DNA of 64,000 nucleotides, from contig NZ_SUGA01000018.1 in the NCBI RefSeq assembly GCF_004963255.1, positions 45,791 through 109,790 on the forward strand, written 5' to 3'. This document shows positions 52,418 to 61,104 of the stretch, one piece after another. Positions within the stretch are counted from its first letter, which is position 1. Every line of letters begins with the position of its first letter. The notes beneath the pieces are model-generated. The model saw nothing but the letters and a program-made list of their open reading frames with translations. It was not told the origin of the DNA and did not search any database. Position numbers and translations under genes: made by a program. The stretch is from Mesorhizobium sp. (lineage in GTDB: Bacteria > Pseudomonadota > Alphaproteobacteria > Rhizobiales > Rhizobiaceae).

Positions 52418-53896
52418 ATGCAATCCATATCCCGTCGCCAGTTCCTGGCATCCACGGTGGCTGCCGGCGCCGCGGGCGTCGTCCTGCCGCTGATCTATCC
52501 CCGCGCTGTACAGGCGGCCTCCCCGAGCGTCATCCGGGCAGATACCCGCATCATCGAGGTGGCCGGCCGTGCCGCCAAAGTCTTCGGTCTCGTCCAGCCC
52601 GACGGCACCCCAGGGCTCGTCACCTCGGCCGCCAATGACTTCCAGGTCCGGCTCGAAAATCGGCTGAACGCGCCGACCTTGATCCATTGGCACGGCCTGA
52701 CGCCGCCCTTCGGACAGGACGGCGTGCCCGACCTGCCGCAACCGTTGCTGCAGCCGGGCCAGTCCTATGATTACAGCTTCCCCGTCGCGACGCCGGGCAC
52801 GCATTGGATGCATGCCCACACGCTGCAGGAACAGCAGCTGCTTGCCGCGCCGCTGGTCGTTACGGATCCTGCGGAGGCAGGCGCGGACGAGCAGCCCCTG
52901 GTGGTGCTGTTCCACGACTTCAGCTTCAAGACGCCTGAGGAATTGCTGGCCGGGCTGACCGGATCAGTGCCCGGATCGGGAAACGACGGCATGGCCGGAC
53001 ATTCGATGTCGGGCATGTCAGGCATGGACATGCAAGACATGTCAGGCGGGCAAGGCATGTCGGACGGGCAAGGCATGGCCATGCCGATGGACGTCAACGA
53101 CATCCAATACGACGCCTACCTGGCGAACGACCGGACGCTCGACGATCCACAGCTGTTTGCTGTGGAACGCAACGGCACGGTCCGGCTGCGCCTCATCAAC
53201 GGCGCCACCGCCACGGCATTCTGGATCGACACCGGGTCGATCGAGGGCGAAGCGATCGCTGTCGACGGGAATCCCGTCACGCCAGTGCGCGGTCGCCGCT
53301 TTCCGCTCGCCATGGGCCAGCGCCTCGATATCCGGCTGCGTATTCCGGACGAGGCGGGAGCCTGGCCGATCCTGGCGCTGCGGGAGGGCAGTGTCGAGCG
53401 CACTGGCTTCGTGTTGGCGACCAGGGGCGGCGCGGTAAAGCGCATCGCGCTGGCTGGCGACCAGGCGACAGCCGCGTTCGACCTTGCATTCGAGTCCAGC
53501 CTCGTCGCTGCCAAGCCCCTGGCCGTGGCGTCTGTGGACCGGAACCAGTCCGTCGAGATTGGCGGCACCATGCAGGGCTACTCCTGGACGCTCAACGGCA
53601 GGACATGGGACGACCATAAGCCGATCGCCGTGCGAAAGGGTGAGCGCATCGAACTCGTCCTGCGCAACGCCAGCATGATGGGCCATCCCATGCACCTGCA
53701 CGGCCATCATTTCCAGGTTGTCGCGATCGACGGACGCCGCTTCGCGGGAGCTGTGCGCGACACCGTCTGGTTGCCGCCGATGCGCGAGGTGACGGTGGCG
53801 TTCGATGCCGCTAACCCAGGCACATGGGCGTTTCACTGCCATCACCTCTATCACATGGCGAGCGGCATGATGACCGTCGTCGACTACACCGCCTAA
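52418..53896 (+). CDS. Tat-exported multicopper oxidase with Met-rich insert (CueO/CopA-oxidase type)
   Basis: 492 residues. Tat signal SRRQFLAST at the N-terminus. Three cupredoxin domains carry the copper ligands: HWHG at 90-93, HWMHAH at 129-134, a HPMHLHGHH motif near 425 and HCHHLYHMASGM from 473. A Met/Gly/Asp-rich insert near residues 190-225 (AGHSMSGMSGMDMQDMSGGQ), like the Met-rich helix of CueO, should bind extra Cu(I). It oxidises Cu(I) and perhaps phenolics in the periplasm. First enzyme of the copper island. Confidence 0.93.
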   Translation: MQSISRRQFLASTVAAGAAGVVLPLIYPRAVQAASPSVIRADTRIIEVAGRAAKVFGLVQPDGTPGLVTSAANDFQVRLENRLNAPTLIHWHGLTPPFGQDGVPDLPQPLLQPGQSYDYSFPVATPGTHWMHAHTLQEQQLLAAPLVVTDPAEAGADEQPLVVLFHDFSFKTPEELLAGLTGSVPGSGNDGMAGHSMSGMSGMDMQDMSGGQGMSDGQGMAMPMDVNDIQYDAYLANDRTLDDPQLFAVERNGTVRLRLINGATATAFWIDTGSIEGEAIAVDGNPVTPVRGRRFPLAMGQRLDIRLRIPDEAGAWPILALREGSVERTGFVLATRGGAVKRIALAGDQATAAFDLAFESSLVAAKPLAVASVDRNQSVEIGGTMQGYSWTLNGRTWDDHKPIAVRKGERIELVLRNASMMGHPMHLHGHHFQVVAIDGRRFAGAVRDTVWLPPMREVTVAFDAANPGTWAFHCHHLYHMASGMMTVVDYTA

Positions 53897-53916
53897 CCGA
53901 TTTCAAGGACAGGACC

Positions 53917-54540
53917 ATGAGACAGAACCATATGAATACCCTCTTCAGGACCCTGGCGATCGGAGCAATCCTCGCCTTCTCGGCGCCCGTTCTCGCGAAC
54001 GATGCCCATCATCCAGCCGGCAGCGGAGATGCCTCGCCGCCACCTGCCGCGACGGAGAATGCGGAGGACGGAGGCACTGGCTTGGGGATGCCCATGATGA
54101 TGGGCGGCTCGATGTCCAACACCATGATGCCGAACGACATGATGAAGATGATGATGGACATGATGGCGGGCGGCGACACCCCCATGGGGCAGATGATGTC
54201 GCCCGAGCATGTCGAGGGGCGGATCGCCTTCCTCTCGACCGAACTGAAACTCACCAAAGCGCAGCGGCCCTTGTGGGACGCCGTCGCCGAGGCGCTGCGG
54301 GCAAACACCCGTTCGGCCAAGGACATGATGGCGAAAATGCCGGGCGGCATGACGGGCGGAGATACCGCCCCCGAAACGCCAGTGAAGCGGATCGAGGTCC
54401 AGGAGCGAATGCTGTCGACGCGGCTCGAGGGACTGAGGCGGCTCAAGGTCGCTTTGGAGCCCTTCTACGCGTCGCTAGACGATGCCCAGAAGGCCGTGGC
54501 CGACAAGCTGCTCGTGCCGGCGCCGATGGGCATGATGTGA
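53917..54540 (+). CDS. Met-rich periplasmic Spy/CpxP-like (LTXXQ) protein
   Basis: 207 residues. Signal peptide (LFRTLAIGAILAFSAPVLAN), then a Met-rich stretch (GMPMMMGGSMSNTMMPNDMM, KMMMDMMAGG) and two LTxxQ-type helices: ELKLTKAQRPLWDAVAEALR and a later YASLDDAQKAVADKL. Spy/CpxP proteins are small periplasmic chaperones; Met-rich versions bind copper. It follows the multicopper oxidase by 20 bases and is probably in its operon. Start at ATG 53917 with GGACAGG. Confidence 0.85.
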   Translation: MRQNHMNTLFRTLAIGAILAFSAPVLANDAHHPAGSGDASPPPAATENAEDGGTGLGMPMMMGGSMSNTMMPNDMMKMMMDMMAGGDTPMGQMMSPEHVEGRIAFLSTELKLTKAQRPLWDAVAEALRANTRSAKDMMAKMPGGMTGGDTAPETPVKRIEVQERMLSTRLEGLRRLKVALEPFYASLDDAQKAVADKLLVPAPMGMM

Positions 54541-54546
54541 GACTCG

Positions 54547-54580
54547 AAGGGGCCGTTGCGTTACGCCGCAGCGGCCCCTT
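54547..54580 (+). terminator. Terminator-like hairpin after the Spy-like gene
   Basis: AAGGGGCCG...CGGCCCCTT, a 9-bp stem extended by TTGCG/CGCAG pairing across a short loop, six bases after the stop. Ends in TTCG, a weak U-tract. It marks the end of the oxidase/Spy unit and separates it from the glucoamylase-family gene. Confidence 0.6.
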
Positions 54581-54609
54581 CGATCAACGCGAGATCTCCA
54601 GGTTGGACC

Positions 54610-55928
54610 ATGAAGACGAAGCGGAGCGTCCGCACGGAGGAACTGCTGCAGCTGCAGCGCGAAACCTTCGAGTACTTCCTGGGCGAGGTGAATCCCGCCA
54701 ACGGCCTCATCCGCGACAAGACCGCCGCCTATTGGCCGGCCAGCATAGCGGCGACGGGTCTCGCTCTCACCTGCTATCCGGTCGCCGTCGAGCGCGGATA
54801 CATGACTCGGCCAGAAGCCGTCGCACGAACCCTGGCTACGCTCCGCTTCTTCTGGACGAGTCCCCAGGGGCCGGAGCCCGACGCTATCGGCTACCGTGGG
54901 TTCTACTATCATTTCCTCGACATGCAGACAGGACGGCGCGCCTGGCAGTGCGAGCTGTCCACGATCGACAGCGCCCTCCTGTTGGCAGGGGCTCTCACGG
55001 CGGCCGCGTATTTCGGTGAAGAGACCGCCGACGAGCAGGAAATCCGCACGCTTGCCGATGCGCTCTATCGGCGTGCCGACTGGCAATGGGCCCAGAACCA
55101 GGGCGCTACGGTGACGCATGGCTGGAGCCCGGAAAACGGGTTCATCAAATACCGCGGGGAAGGTTACGACGAGGCCCTTCTGCTTTACGTTCTGGCGCTC
55201 GGCTCACCGACCTTTCTCTTCCCGAGAGCAGTTACGCCGCCTGGACGTCGAGCTACCGTTGGGAAAGCTGCTACGGCTATGGATATCTCTATGCCGGGCC
55301 GTTGTTCACGCACCAGCTGTCGCATGTCTGGATCGACTTTCGCGGGATCCAGGACGCTTTCATGCGCGGGAAGGGCATCGATTATTTCGAGAACAGCCGG
55401 CGGGCGACCTATCTCCAGCAATGCTATGCCATCATGAATCCGCGGAAGTTCGAAGGTTACCGCGAGTGCTGCTGGGGGATCACTGCAAGCGAGGGACCAG
55501 GTCCGGTCACTCTCAAGCTCAATGGTGTCCAGCGGGAGTTCTACGACTATGTCGGCCGCGGCGTTCCCTATGGACCGGATGACGGCACGCTCGCGCCTTG
55601 GGCGGTCGCGGCTTCATTGCCATTCGCTCCGGAGATCGTCCTGGAGGCGCTCGACTTCTGCATCGATCAGGCGAAGCTGAAGGAGTTCAACAGATACGGC
55701 TTCAAGGCCGCCTTCAATCCCACCCATCCAGGAGAGCCCGGCAATTCGTACGGATGGTGGGTATCGCCCTGGCAGTTCGGCATCAACCAGGGCCCCATCG
55801 TGCTGATGATCGAGAACTACCTGAGCGACCAAGTTTGGCGCTTGATGCGCGGTTGCCCCCACATCGTTGCCGGATTGCGCCGCGCCGGGTTCAAAGGCGG
55901 CTGGCTGGGGCAGGCTCCGCCTTCTTGA
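54610..55928 (+). pseudogene. Glucoamylase-family protein disrupted by a one-base frameshift
   Basis: The first frame (54610 to about 55215) encodes TFEYFLGEVNPANGLIRDKT, GYRGFYYHFLDMQTGRR, WSPENGFIKYRGEGYDEALL and GSPT. The second frame (about 55216-55928) continues LPESSYAAWTSSYRWE, SHVWIDFRGIQDAFM, WGITASEGPGP and GINQGPIVLMIENY. Together they make one ~439-residue protein of the glucoamylase family (PF10091-like). Reading TTTCTCTT as TTTCCTCTT at about 55213-55220 would restore the frame. So either one C was lost or it is a sequencing error. The family cleaves glucans; the substrate here is unknown. Confidence 0.82.
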
Positions 55929-56010
55929 GCGCTGTTTTTCCCGCGGGTCGAGCGGCGGCATTTGCGAGCGACATGTTTGACCCTGGCGAGAGCCCTACAG
56001 GAGTTGTAGC

Positions 56011-57273
56011 GTGATCCAATTGACAAAACAGCTCGGACGCCGTCGCTCCCAGGCGCTTGCCTCGCTCGTTTTTTGCGCATTCGTGATAGCCCTTGGCTAC
56101 GGGACGATGCTGCCAGTGCTGCCAATGATCGTACAGCGATTGCTGGCATCGCCGAACCCGGTTGACATCGCTCGTCACACGGGATTGCTGACCGCTGCAT
56201 TTGCGGTCGCACCGTTGGCGACAGCGTTTCCCTGGGGTCGCATGTCGGATCGCCATGGGCGGCGGCCGATACTGATTCTCGGCCTCGCCGGATTTGCCGT
56301 CACCTTTGCAGCCACGACAATTCCGCTAAACCTAACGTTTCTCTACGTGATGCGCCTGCTCAACGGCTGCTTCGCTGCGGCAGTGCTTCCCAGTGCCTAT
56401 GCGTTCATCGCGGACATCCAACCCGACGAGAGCAGACGCGCTCGAGCCTTCGGGCAAATCAGCGTGGCGTCCAGCCTCGGGCTTCTTGCCGGCCCGATGA
56501 TAGGCGGCCTCTCGTGGCAGTGGCTCGGCACTATTATACCATTTGGTGCGATGCCGGACGGAGCGCTCTTGTTGAGCCTTCTCGTTGCGGGAGGGGCCGC
56601 GGTTGCCGCCGCGGTGGTCGCGCGCGCCATCGAGGGCGGTCCGCCGCCGCAGCGGAAGCGCACCGACATCGAATCCGAGGGTGTGGCGAGATCTGTTGAG
56701 TTCCGTTTGCTGGGGCTTGCAGCCGCTCTGGCCGGAGGACTTGGACTGTTCGAGGTGTATCTCACGCTGCGGAGCCGCGCCCTTTCCGTAACGCCGACGG
56801 CACTCGGGTCGATGTTTGCTATGTGCATGGCGGTAATGTTGGTCGCCCAAGGCATCGTATTCTCGCGATCGGTGAAGCCGGAGACAACACGGTGGCTAGT
56901 CGCTCCAGCTTTTGGGGTGATGGCCATCGGCCTGGCGCTGGTTCTCGTCGCGGGCAGGTCCGACGGGCTTCTGATCCCCACGGGCACGGTGGCGGCTTCC
57001 GGAGGCCTGCTGGCTCCTACACTCACCTACTGGATATCCTGGATTACCAGACGCGGCCATGCTGCTGAGCTTGGTCTGCAGAGCACCGTGACTAGCGCGG
57101 GCCAGGCACTCGGCTCAGCAGGTGCCGGCCTGCTTTTCGAGTCTTTCGATGTCTCGATTGCGTCCCTCGTGCCTGCCGCAGTCCTGGCTATTGCCGCAAT
57201 AGCAAGCCTGCAGTTGCCACGGCAGCTTGAGGTCACTCGGACAACGGCTCGCGGGAAGAGCATCGCAAGATGA
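56011..57273 (+). CDS. MFS transporter, tetracycline/multidrug efflux type
   Basis: 420 residues, 12 predicted helices. DHA1/TetA-like features: FVIALGYGTMLPVLPMIVQRLL at helix 1, WGRMSDRHGRRPIL (the MFS antiporter motif after helix 2), RLLNGCFAAAVLPSAYAFIAD, and DESRRARAFGQI. The GTG start follows AGGAG at eight bases. Exports an unknown compound. Lies between the broken glucoamylase gene and the phosphorylase-PRPP synthetase pair, on the same strand. Confidence 0.88.
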   Translation: MIQLTKQLGRRRSQALASLVFCAFVIALGYGTMLPVLPMIVQRLLASPNPVDIARHTGLLTAAFAVAPLATAFPWGRMSDRHGRRPILILGLAGFAVTFAATTIPLNLTFLYVMRLLNGCFAAAVLPSAYAFIADIQPDESRRARAFGQISVASSLGLLAGPMIGGLSWQWLGTIIPFGAMPDGALLLSLLVAGGAAVAAAVVARAIEGGPPPQRKRTDIESEGVARSVEFRLLGLAAALAGGLGLFEVYLTLRSRALSVTPTALGSMFAMCMAVMLVAQGIVFSRSVKPETTRWLVAPAFGVMAIGLALVLVAGRSDGLLIPTGTVAASGGLLAPTLTYWISWITRRGHAAELGLQSTVTSAGQALGSAGAGLLFESFDVSIASLVPAAVLAIAAIASLQLPRQLEVTRTTARGKSIAR

Positions 57274-57373
57274 GCAATTATCCCGAGATATTGCATGGCC
57301 GTATCTGTGGGGAAGTGGGACGGCAGGCCTGCGTTCATGAGCATATCGAACGGATCGATCGGGAGTGGCAGAC

Positions 57374-58930
57374 ATGAGCGACCCACACGACAGGCTCCGC
57401 CTCGTCCGGGCGGGCATCGACACGTACCAGCAGCCGGTGGTCTACATGCATCGCGATTGCCATGTGTGCCGCTCCGAAGGTTTCACCGCGCTCACCCGCG
57501 TTTTAGCGCGCAGCGGCGATCGCGAGGTTATTGCCACGCTTAACGTGGTTGTCGACGATCATCTTGCACCGGATGTCGCCGCGCTGTCGGAGGCAGCCTG
57601 GAAAGTGATGGATCCCGGCCCTGATCCGTGGGCGACGTTTTCCCACGCTGAGCCGCCCGTGTCGACGACGGCGCTGCGAGCCAAAGTTTTTGGCCGGCAG
57701 CTCGGCTATGATGATTTCCTCGCCCTCATGCGCGACGCGGTCGCAAATCGCCTGTCCGACGTCGAACTGACGGCCTTCGTCACGGCCTGTGCCGGCGAGC
57801 GGTTGGACAATGACGAGACGATCGCGCTCACCAAGGCAATGGTGGCAGTCGGTGAACGCATCGATTGGGGCGGTGGGCCGGTGCTGGACAAGCACTGCGT
57901 CGGCGGGCTGCCGGGAAATCGCACCACGCCGATAGTCGTCGCGATCGTCGCCGCGGCAGGGCATCGGATCCCCAAAACATCCTCGCGCGCCATTACGTCG
58001 CCGGCAGGCACTGCTGATGTCATGGAAGTCATGGCCCCCGTCACATTGGATATCGATGCCATGCGGCGCGTCGTCGAGCGGGAAGGAGGCTGTATCGTGT
58101 GGGGCGGCAATGCCCGTCTTAGCCCGGCCGACGATCTCTTGGTTCGTATCGAGCGCCCGCTCGACTTCGACAGCGACGGCCAGTTGGTCGCCAGCGTACT
58201 TTCCAAGAAGGTCGCGGCCGGCTCCACTCACGCCCTCATCGACGTTCCTGTCGGGCTGACCGCGAAGGTGCGTTCCGCGGCGGCGGCTTCATCTCTCGAG
58301 GCAAGGTTGCTTGTGACTGCGCAGGCTCTCGGATTGCAGCTTACGGTACTGCGCACCGATGGTTCCCAGCCCGTCGGATATGGCATCGGTCCGGCCCTTG
58401 AGGCGCGCGACGTGCTGAGCGTCCTGCGCAACGAAGCGGAAGCCCCCAGAGACCTGCGCAACCGCGCGCTCGAGATAGCCGGCGCGCTGCTGGATGCTGT
58501 GCCTGGCTCGGGGCCCGGCAAGGGACGCGTGCTAGCCCGGATGCTGCTCGACAGCGGGGCCGCACTCGCCAAATTCCTCGCGATCTGCGAGGCGCAGGGA
58601 GGCTTCACCGAACCGAAAACCGCGCCGCATACCCGCCCAGTCCTGGCCAACAGGACTGGTCGTATCGGGCGGATCGATAACCGCCGGGTTGCAAGGATCG
58701 CCAAGCTCGCCGGCGCACCCGGCAGCGCTGCCGCGGGAGTCGATTGCCGCGTCCGCATTGGAGACAGCGTCCGTTCCGGGGAACCGCTGTTTCAGATCCA
58801 CGCTCAAACGCCGGGGGAACTCGAATACGCATTCGGGTACGCCACCGCTAATGCTGAGGTTTTCGAAATCAGAGGGCAGGATGATTCAGGCGATATCCCT
58901 TGGCACAGCGGCGGGAGCATGAAGTCATGA
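57374..58930 (+). CDS. Thymidine/AMP phosphorylase-family protein
   Basis: 518 residues. The length and an N-terminal ~90-residue domain (VRAGIDTYQQPVVYMHRDCH) match the archaeal-type AMP phosphorylase / DeoA-like group rather than classical DeoA (~440). Active-site region: VLDKHCVGGLPGNRTTPIVV and KTSSRAITSPAGTADVME. AMP phosphorylase splits AMP to adenine plus ribose 1,5-bisphosphate; thymidine phosphorylase splits thymidine. Which reaction occurs here is unknown. ATG 57374 follows GGGAG. Its stop overlaps the prs ATG (ATGA), which suggests a shared pathway in pentose-phosphate/nucleotide salvage. Confidence 0.87.
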   Translation: MSDPHDRLRLVRAGIDTYQQPVVYMHRDCHVCRSEGFTALTRVLARSGDREVIATLNVVVDDHLAPDVAALSEAAWKVMDPGPDPWATFSHAEPPVSTTALRAKVFGRQLGYDDFLALMRDAVANRLSDVELTAFVTACAGERLDNDETIALTKAMVAVGERIDWGGGPVLDKHCVGGLPGNRTTPIVVAIVAAAGHRIPKTSSRAITSPAGTADVMEVMAPVTLDIDAMRRVVEREGGCIVWGGNARLSPADDLLVRIERPLDFDSDGQLVASVLSKKVAAGSTHALIDVPVGLTAKVRSAAAASSLEARLLVTAQALGLQLTVLRTDGSQPVGYGIGPALEARDVLSVLRNEAEAPRDLRNRALEIAGALLDAVPGSGPGKGRVLARMLLDSGAALAKFLAICEAQGGFTEPKTAPHTRPVLANRTGRIGRIDNRRVARIAKLAGAPGSAAAGVDCRVRIGDSVRSGEPLFQIHAQTPGELEYAFGYATANAEVFEIRGQDDSGDIPWHSGGSMKS

Positions 58931-59814
58931 CGCGCCCGCTGCTTTTTGCGCTGCCCGGTAACGAAGCCATGACCAGGGTCTTGGCCGGCGAGATAGAAGG
59001 AGAAATAGGCGTCATAGAGGTGCGGAGCTTTCCTGACGAGGAAACCTATCTGCGCTTCCACACGGATGTGAAGAACCGCTCCATGATTATCGTCTGCACG
59101 CTCGATCGCCCAGACGCAAAGTTCCTGACGCTCGCTTTCGCCGCCGCCACCGCTCGCGAGCTTGGAGCACGGCGCGTTGGTCTCGTGGCTCCTTATCTGG
59201 CCTACATGCGCCAAGATAAGCGCTTCCATCCCGGCGAAGCGGTCACCTCGGTTGCCTTTGCCCGCCAGCTCTCGGCCGAGGTCGACTGGCTGGCGACCGT
59301 CGATCCGCACCTCCACCGCTATCCAACCCTCGGCGCGATCTATCCCATCCCCACACGGACGGCACATGCGGCACCGCTTCTCGCCGCCTGGATCAGGTCG
59401 AACGTGGAACGGCCGCTTCTGGTCGGTCCGGACATCGAAAGCGAGCAGTGGGTTGCCGCCGTCGCTGACATGGTGGGCGCACCCTACCGAGTTCTTCGCA
59501 AGGAGCGGCGGGGAGACCGCGACGTGAGGATCAGTGTTCCCGACCTCCACCTTTATTCCGACCGTATCCCTGTGCTGATCGACGACATCATCTCGAGCGG
59601 CGGCACGATGATGGAAACCGCCCGACATCTGCGCGAACAGCACTTTCATTTCGTCGTTTGCGTTGCCGTGCATGCTCTACTTTCCGCCGAGAGCTACCGC
59701 AGTCTGAGGGACTTCGCCTCGGCTGTCGTGACGACCAACGCAGTTCCTCATCCGTCGAACGCCATCGATTTGACGCCGGTCATTGCGGAGGCTGTGAGGG
59801 AGTTGATGATCTAA
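58927..59814 (+). CDS. prs: Ribose-phosphate pyrophosphokinase (second PRPP synthetase)
   Basis: 295 residues. Prs pattern: MTRPLLFALPGNEAMTRVLA, IEVRSFPDEETYLRF, the catalytic flexible loop region APYLAYMRQDKRFHPGE, the ATP/ribose site DPHLHRY, and the PRPP-binding loop VLIDDIISSGGTM. It makes PRPP from ribose-5-phosphate and ATP. Slightly shorter than the housekeeping Prs (~310), and some residues differ. Overlaps the phosphorylase gene by four bases, so it is probably a dedicated partner rather than the main PRPP synthetase. Confidence 0.93.
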   Translation: MTRPLLFALPGNEAMTRVLAGEIEGEIGVIEVRSFPDEETYLRFHTDVKNRSMIIVCTLDRPDAKFLTLAFAAATARELGARRVGLVAPYLAYMRQDKRFHPGEAVTSVAFARQLSAEVDWLATVDPHLHRYPTLGAIYPIPTRTAHAAPLLAAWIRSNVERPLLVGPDIESEQWVAAVADMVGAPYRVLRKERRGDRDVRISVPDLHLYSDRIPVLIDDIISSGGTMMETARHLREQHFHFVVCVAVHALLSAESYRSLRDFASAVVTTNAVPHPSNAIDLTPVIAEAVRELMI

Positions 59815-59855
59815 TCACTGGAACGCAGGCGGTTGGGAGATCGTGGAGAAGGATC

Positions 59856-60404
59856 ATGTTCACTAGGGGACAATACTCGATCGCGATCGAAAGGACTGGA
59901 CTGCCACGCGCCCGAGCAAAGCGATTTGGGACGTTGATTAGGATTCTCGGATTCGTTGTCAGCGTGTTTTTAGTGGGGATCACTACCGGAGGTAGGGCTT
60001 CGGCCGCCGATGAAAACTACAAGGAGGCACACGGCCTGAGCGTCTATTTTGGGGTTTTGCCCGCTGCAATTTTGCGAGGCCACTTGGAAAGCCACCCGGA
60101 GGGCGGCATGCATGGTGGCGCACCTCGGGGCGCGCATCAATACCACGTCGTCGTCGCCGTCTTCGATGCCAGGACCGGCGAACGGATCGAGAACGCTGAG
60201 GTGACGGCGAATGTGTCAGCGCTCGGCCATGTTGGCCAGCAGAATATCAAGCTGGAGCCGATGTCGATTGCCGGAACCGTCACCTACGGCAACTTCGTCG
60301 AGCTGCCGGGCAATGACCGCTACGATATTAAGCTGGACATCACTGTTCCGGGTCGGAAACCTGCTGCCGTCCGGATCGGCTTAACCTATCAGCACATCCG
60401 GTAG
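59856..60404 (+). CDS. Secreted His-rich beta-sandwich protein of unknown function
   Basis: 182 residues. N-terminal membrane/signal segment (ILGFVVSVFLVGITTGGRAS), then HLESHPEGGMHGGAPRGAHQ, a His/Gly-rich region that could bind metal. A beta-rich domain follows: YHVVVAVFDARTGERIENAE, VTANVSALG, a conserved SIAGTVTYGNFVELPGNDRY, and a KLDITVPGRKPAAVRIGLTY end. It resembles small periplasmic Ig-like metal or redox proteins (CopC/YtkA style), but I cannot assign a family. GGAGAAGG precedes the ATG. Confidence 0.75.
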   Translation: MFTRGQYSIAIERTGLPRARAKRFGTLIRILGFVVSVFLVGITTGGRASAADENYKEAHGLSVYFGVLPAAILRGHLESHPEGGMHGGAPRGAHQYHVVVAVFDARTGERIENAEVTANVSALGHVGQQNIKLEPMSIAGTVTYGNFVELPGNDRYDIKLDITVPGRKPAAVRIGLTYQHIR

Positions 60405-60492
60405 CTGGATCGGGCGCGCTGCCTTACGGGCTGGCGTTGCTGGTTTCGCGCGGACGTTGGAGGATGGCAGCTTGCAACCGGCCGGGCGGGAT

Positions 60493-60506
60493 TTGACGTG
60501 CATCAA
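60493..60506 (+). promoter_or_regulatory. FNR/FixK-type box upstream of the copper ATPase unit
   Basis: TTGACGTGCATCAA fits TTGA-N6-TCAA. The 41.5-base class II spacing predicts a start near 60541, 24 bases before the GTG at 60565. GATCAT at 60529 is a possible -10. The following bases align with those after the box at 51761: TCAAAGCGC, ATCAT, GGAAGCC and TGCTTG are shared in the same order with a 3-base gap. Confidence 0.6.
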
Positions 60507-60564
60507 AGCGCATTTGGACTGAGCAGGCGATCATGCACATGGTGAATAGCTCGGAAGCCTTGCC

Positions 60565-61002
60565 GTGCTTGGACAATCTTGTCACATCTGGCAGCGACGC
60601 CATCAGACTGCAAGCGGCACCCTCGGTGCGATCATGCTTGCGTTCGGGCTTGCCCTTTTTCTGTTGCTGACGCCTTCGGGCTCAGCGCAAGCGCACGCGT
60701 TCGGCGCATCACCAGACTTCTCGTCAGTCAGGGTCGTCCAGTCGGTTGCCGATGGCAAGGCCGATCGGCTGGCCTCGGCGGCCTCTCTGTCGGCATCAAC
60801 CCTGGACGAGTCGGGTTGCCATGACGGCCATTGCGGCTTGTGCATGGGCGGACATTGTTTCGGTTGTTCGGCAGTTGCTCTGGCAGCCTCCCCTGATATC
60901 GCCTCCGCAGCTGAGCCTGGCGCCCCAGCTTTCCCCGAACAATCGGGTTTCGCACTGACCAGGCCTGACGAAGCCTTTCGGCCCCCTCGTTCCGTTCTCT
61001 GA
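60565..61002 (+). CDS. Small secreted Cys/His-rich protein, probable copper-binding
   Basis: 145 residues from GTG 60565 (GGAAG upstream); an internal ATG at 60634 is an alternative start. Signal segment (GAIMLAFGLALFLLLTPSGS), a Cys/His cluster CHDGHCGLCMGGHCFGC, and a tail ending RPDEAFRPPRSVL. It parallels the protein at 51960-52340 in layout. Placed directly before copA with a FixK-type box upstream. Probably a periplasmic copper chaperone or sponge; no family named. Confidence 0.62.
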   Translation: MLGQSCHIWQRRHQTASGTLGAIMLAFGLALFLLLTPSGSAQAHAFGASPDFSSVRVVQSVADGKADRLASAASLSASTLDESGCHDGHCGLCMGGHCFGCSAVALAASPDIASAAEPGAPAFPEQSGFALTRPDEAFRPPRSVL

Positions 61003-61104
61003 CGCCCTGTTCGGCGGACAAATCTCGCGCTTGCCGAACAGGATCGCTCTTTGTGCCGGGCCTACGCTGGCTTCGGTCGCGAATGTATTTCGAGGAGAAA
61101 ACGC

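Noticed and set aside
54610..55928. Programmed ribosomal frameshift in the glucoamylase-family gene
   Set aside because: No slippery heptamer or downstream stimulator is apparent at the switch; a one-base loss or sequencing error is simpler.
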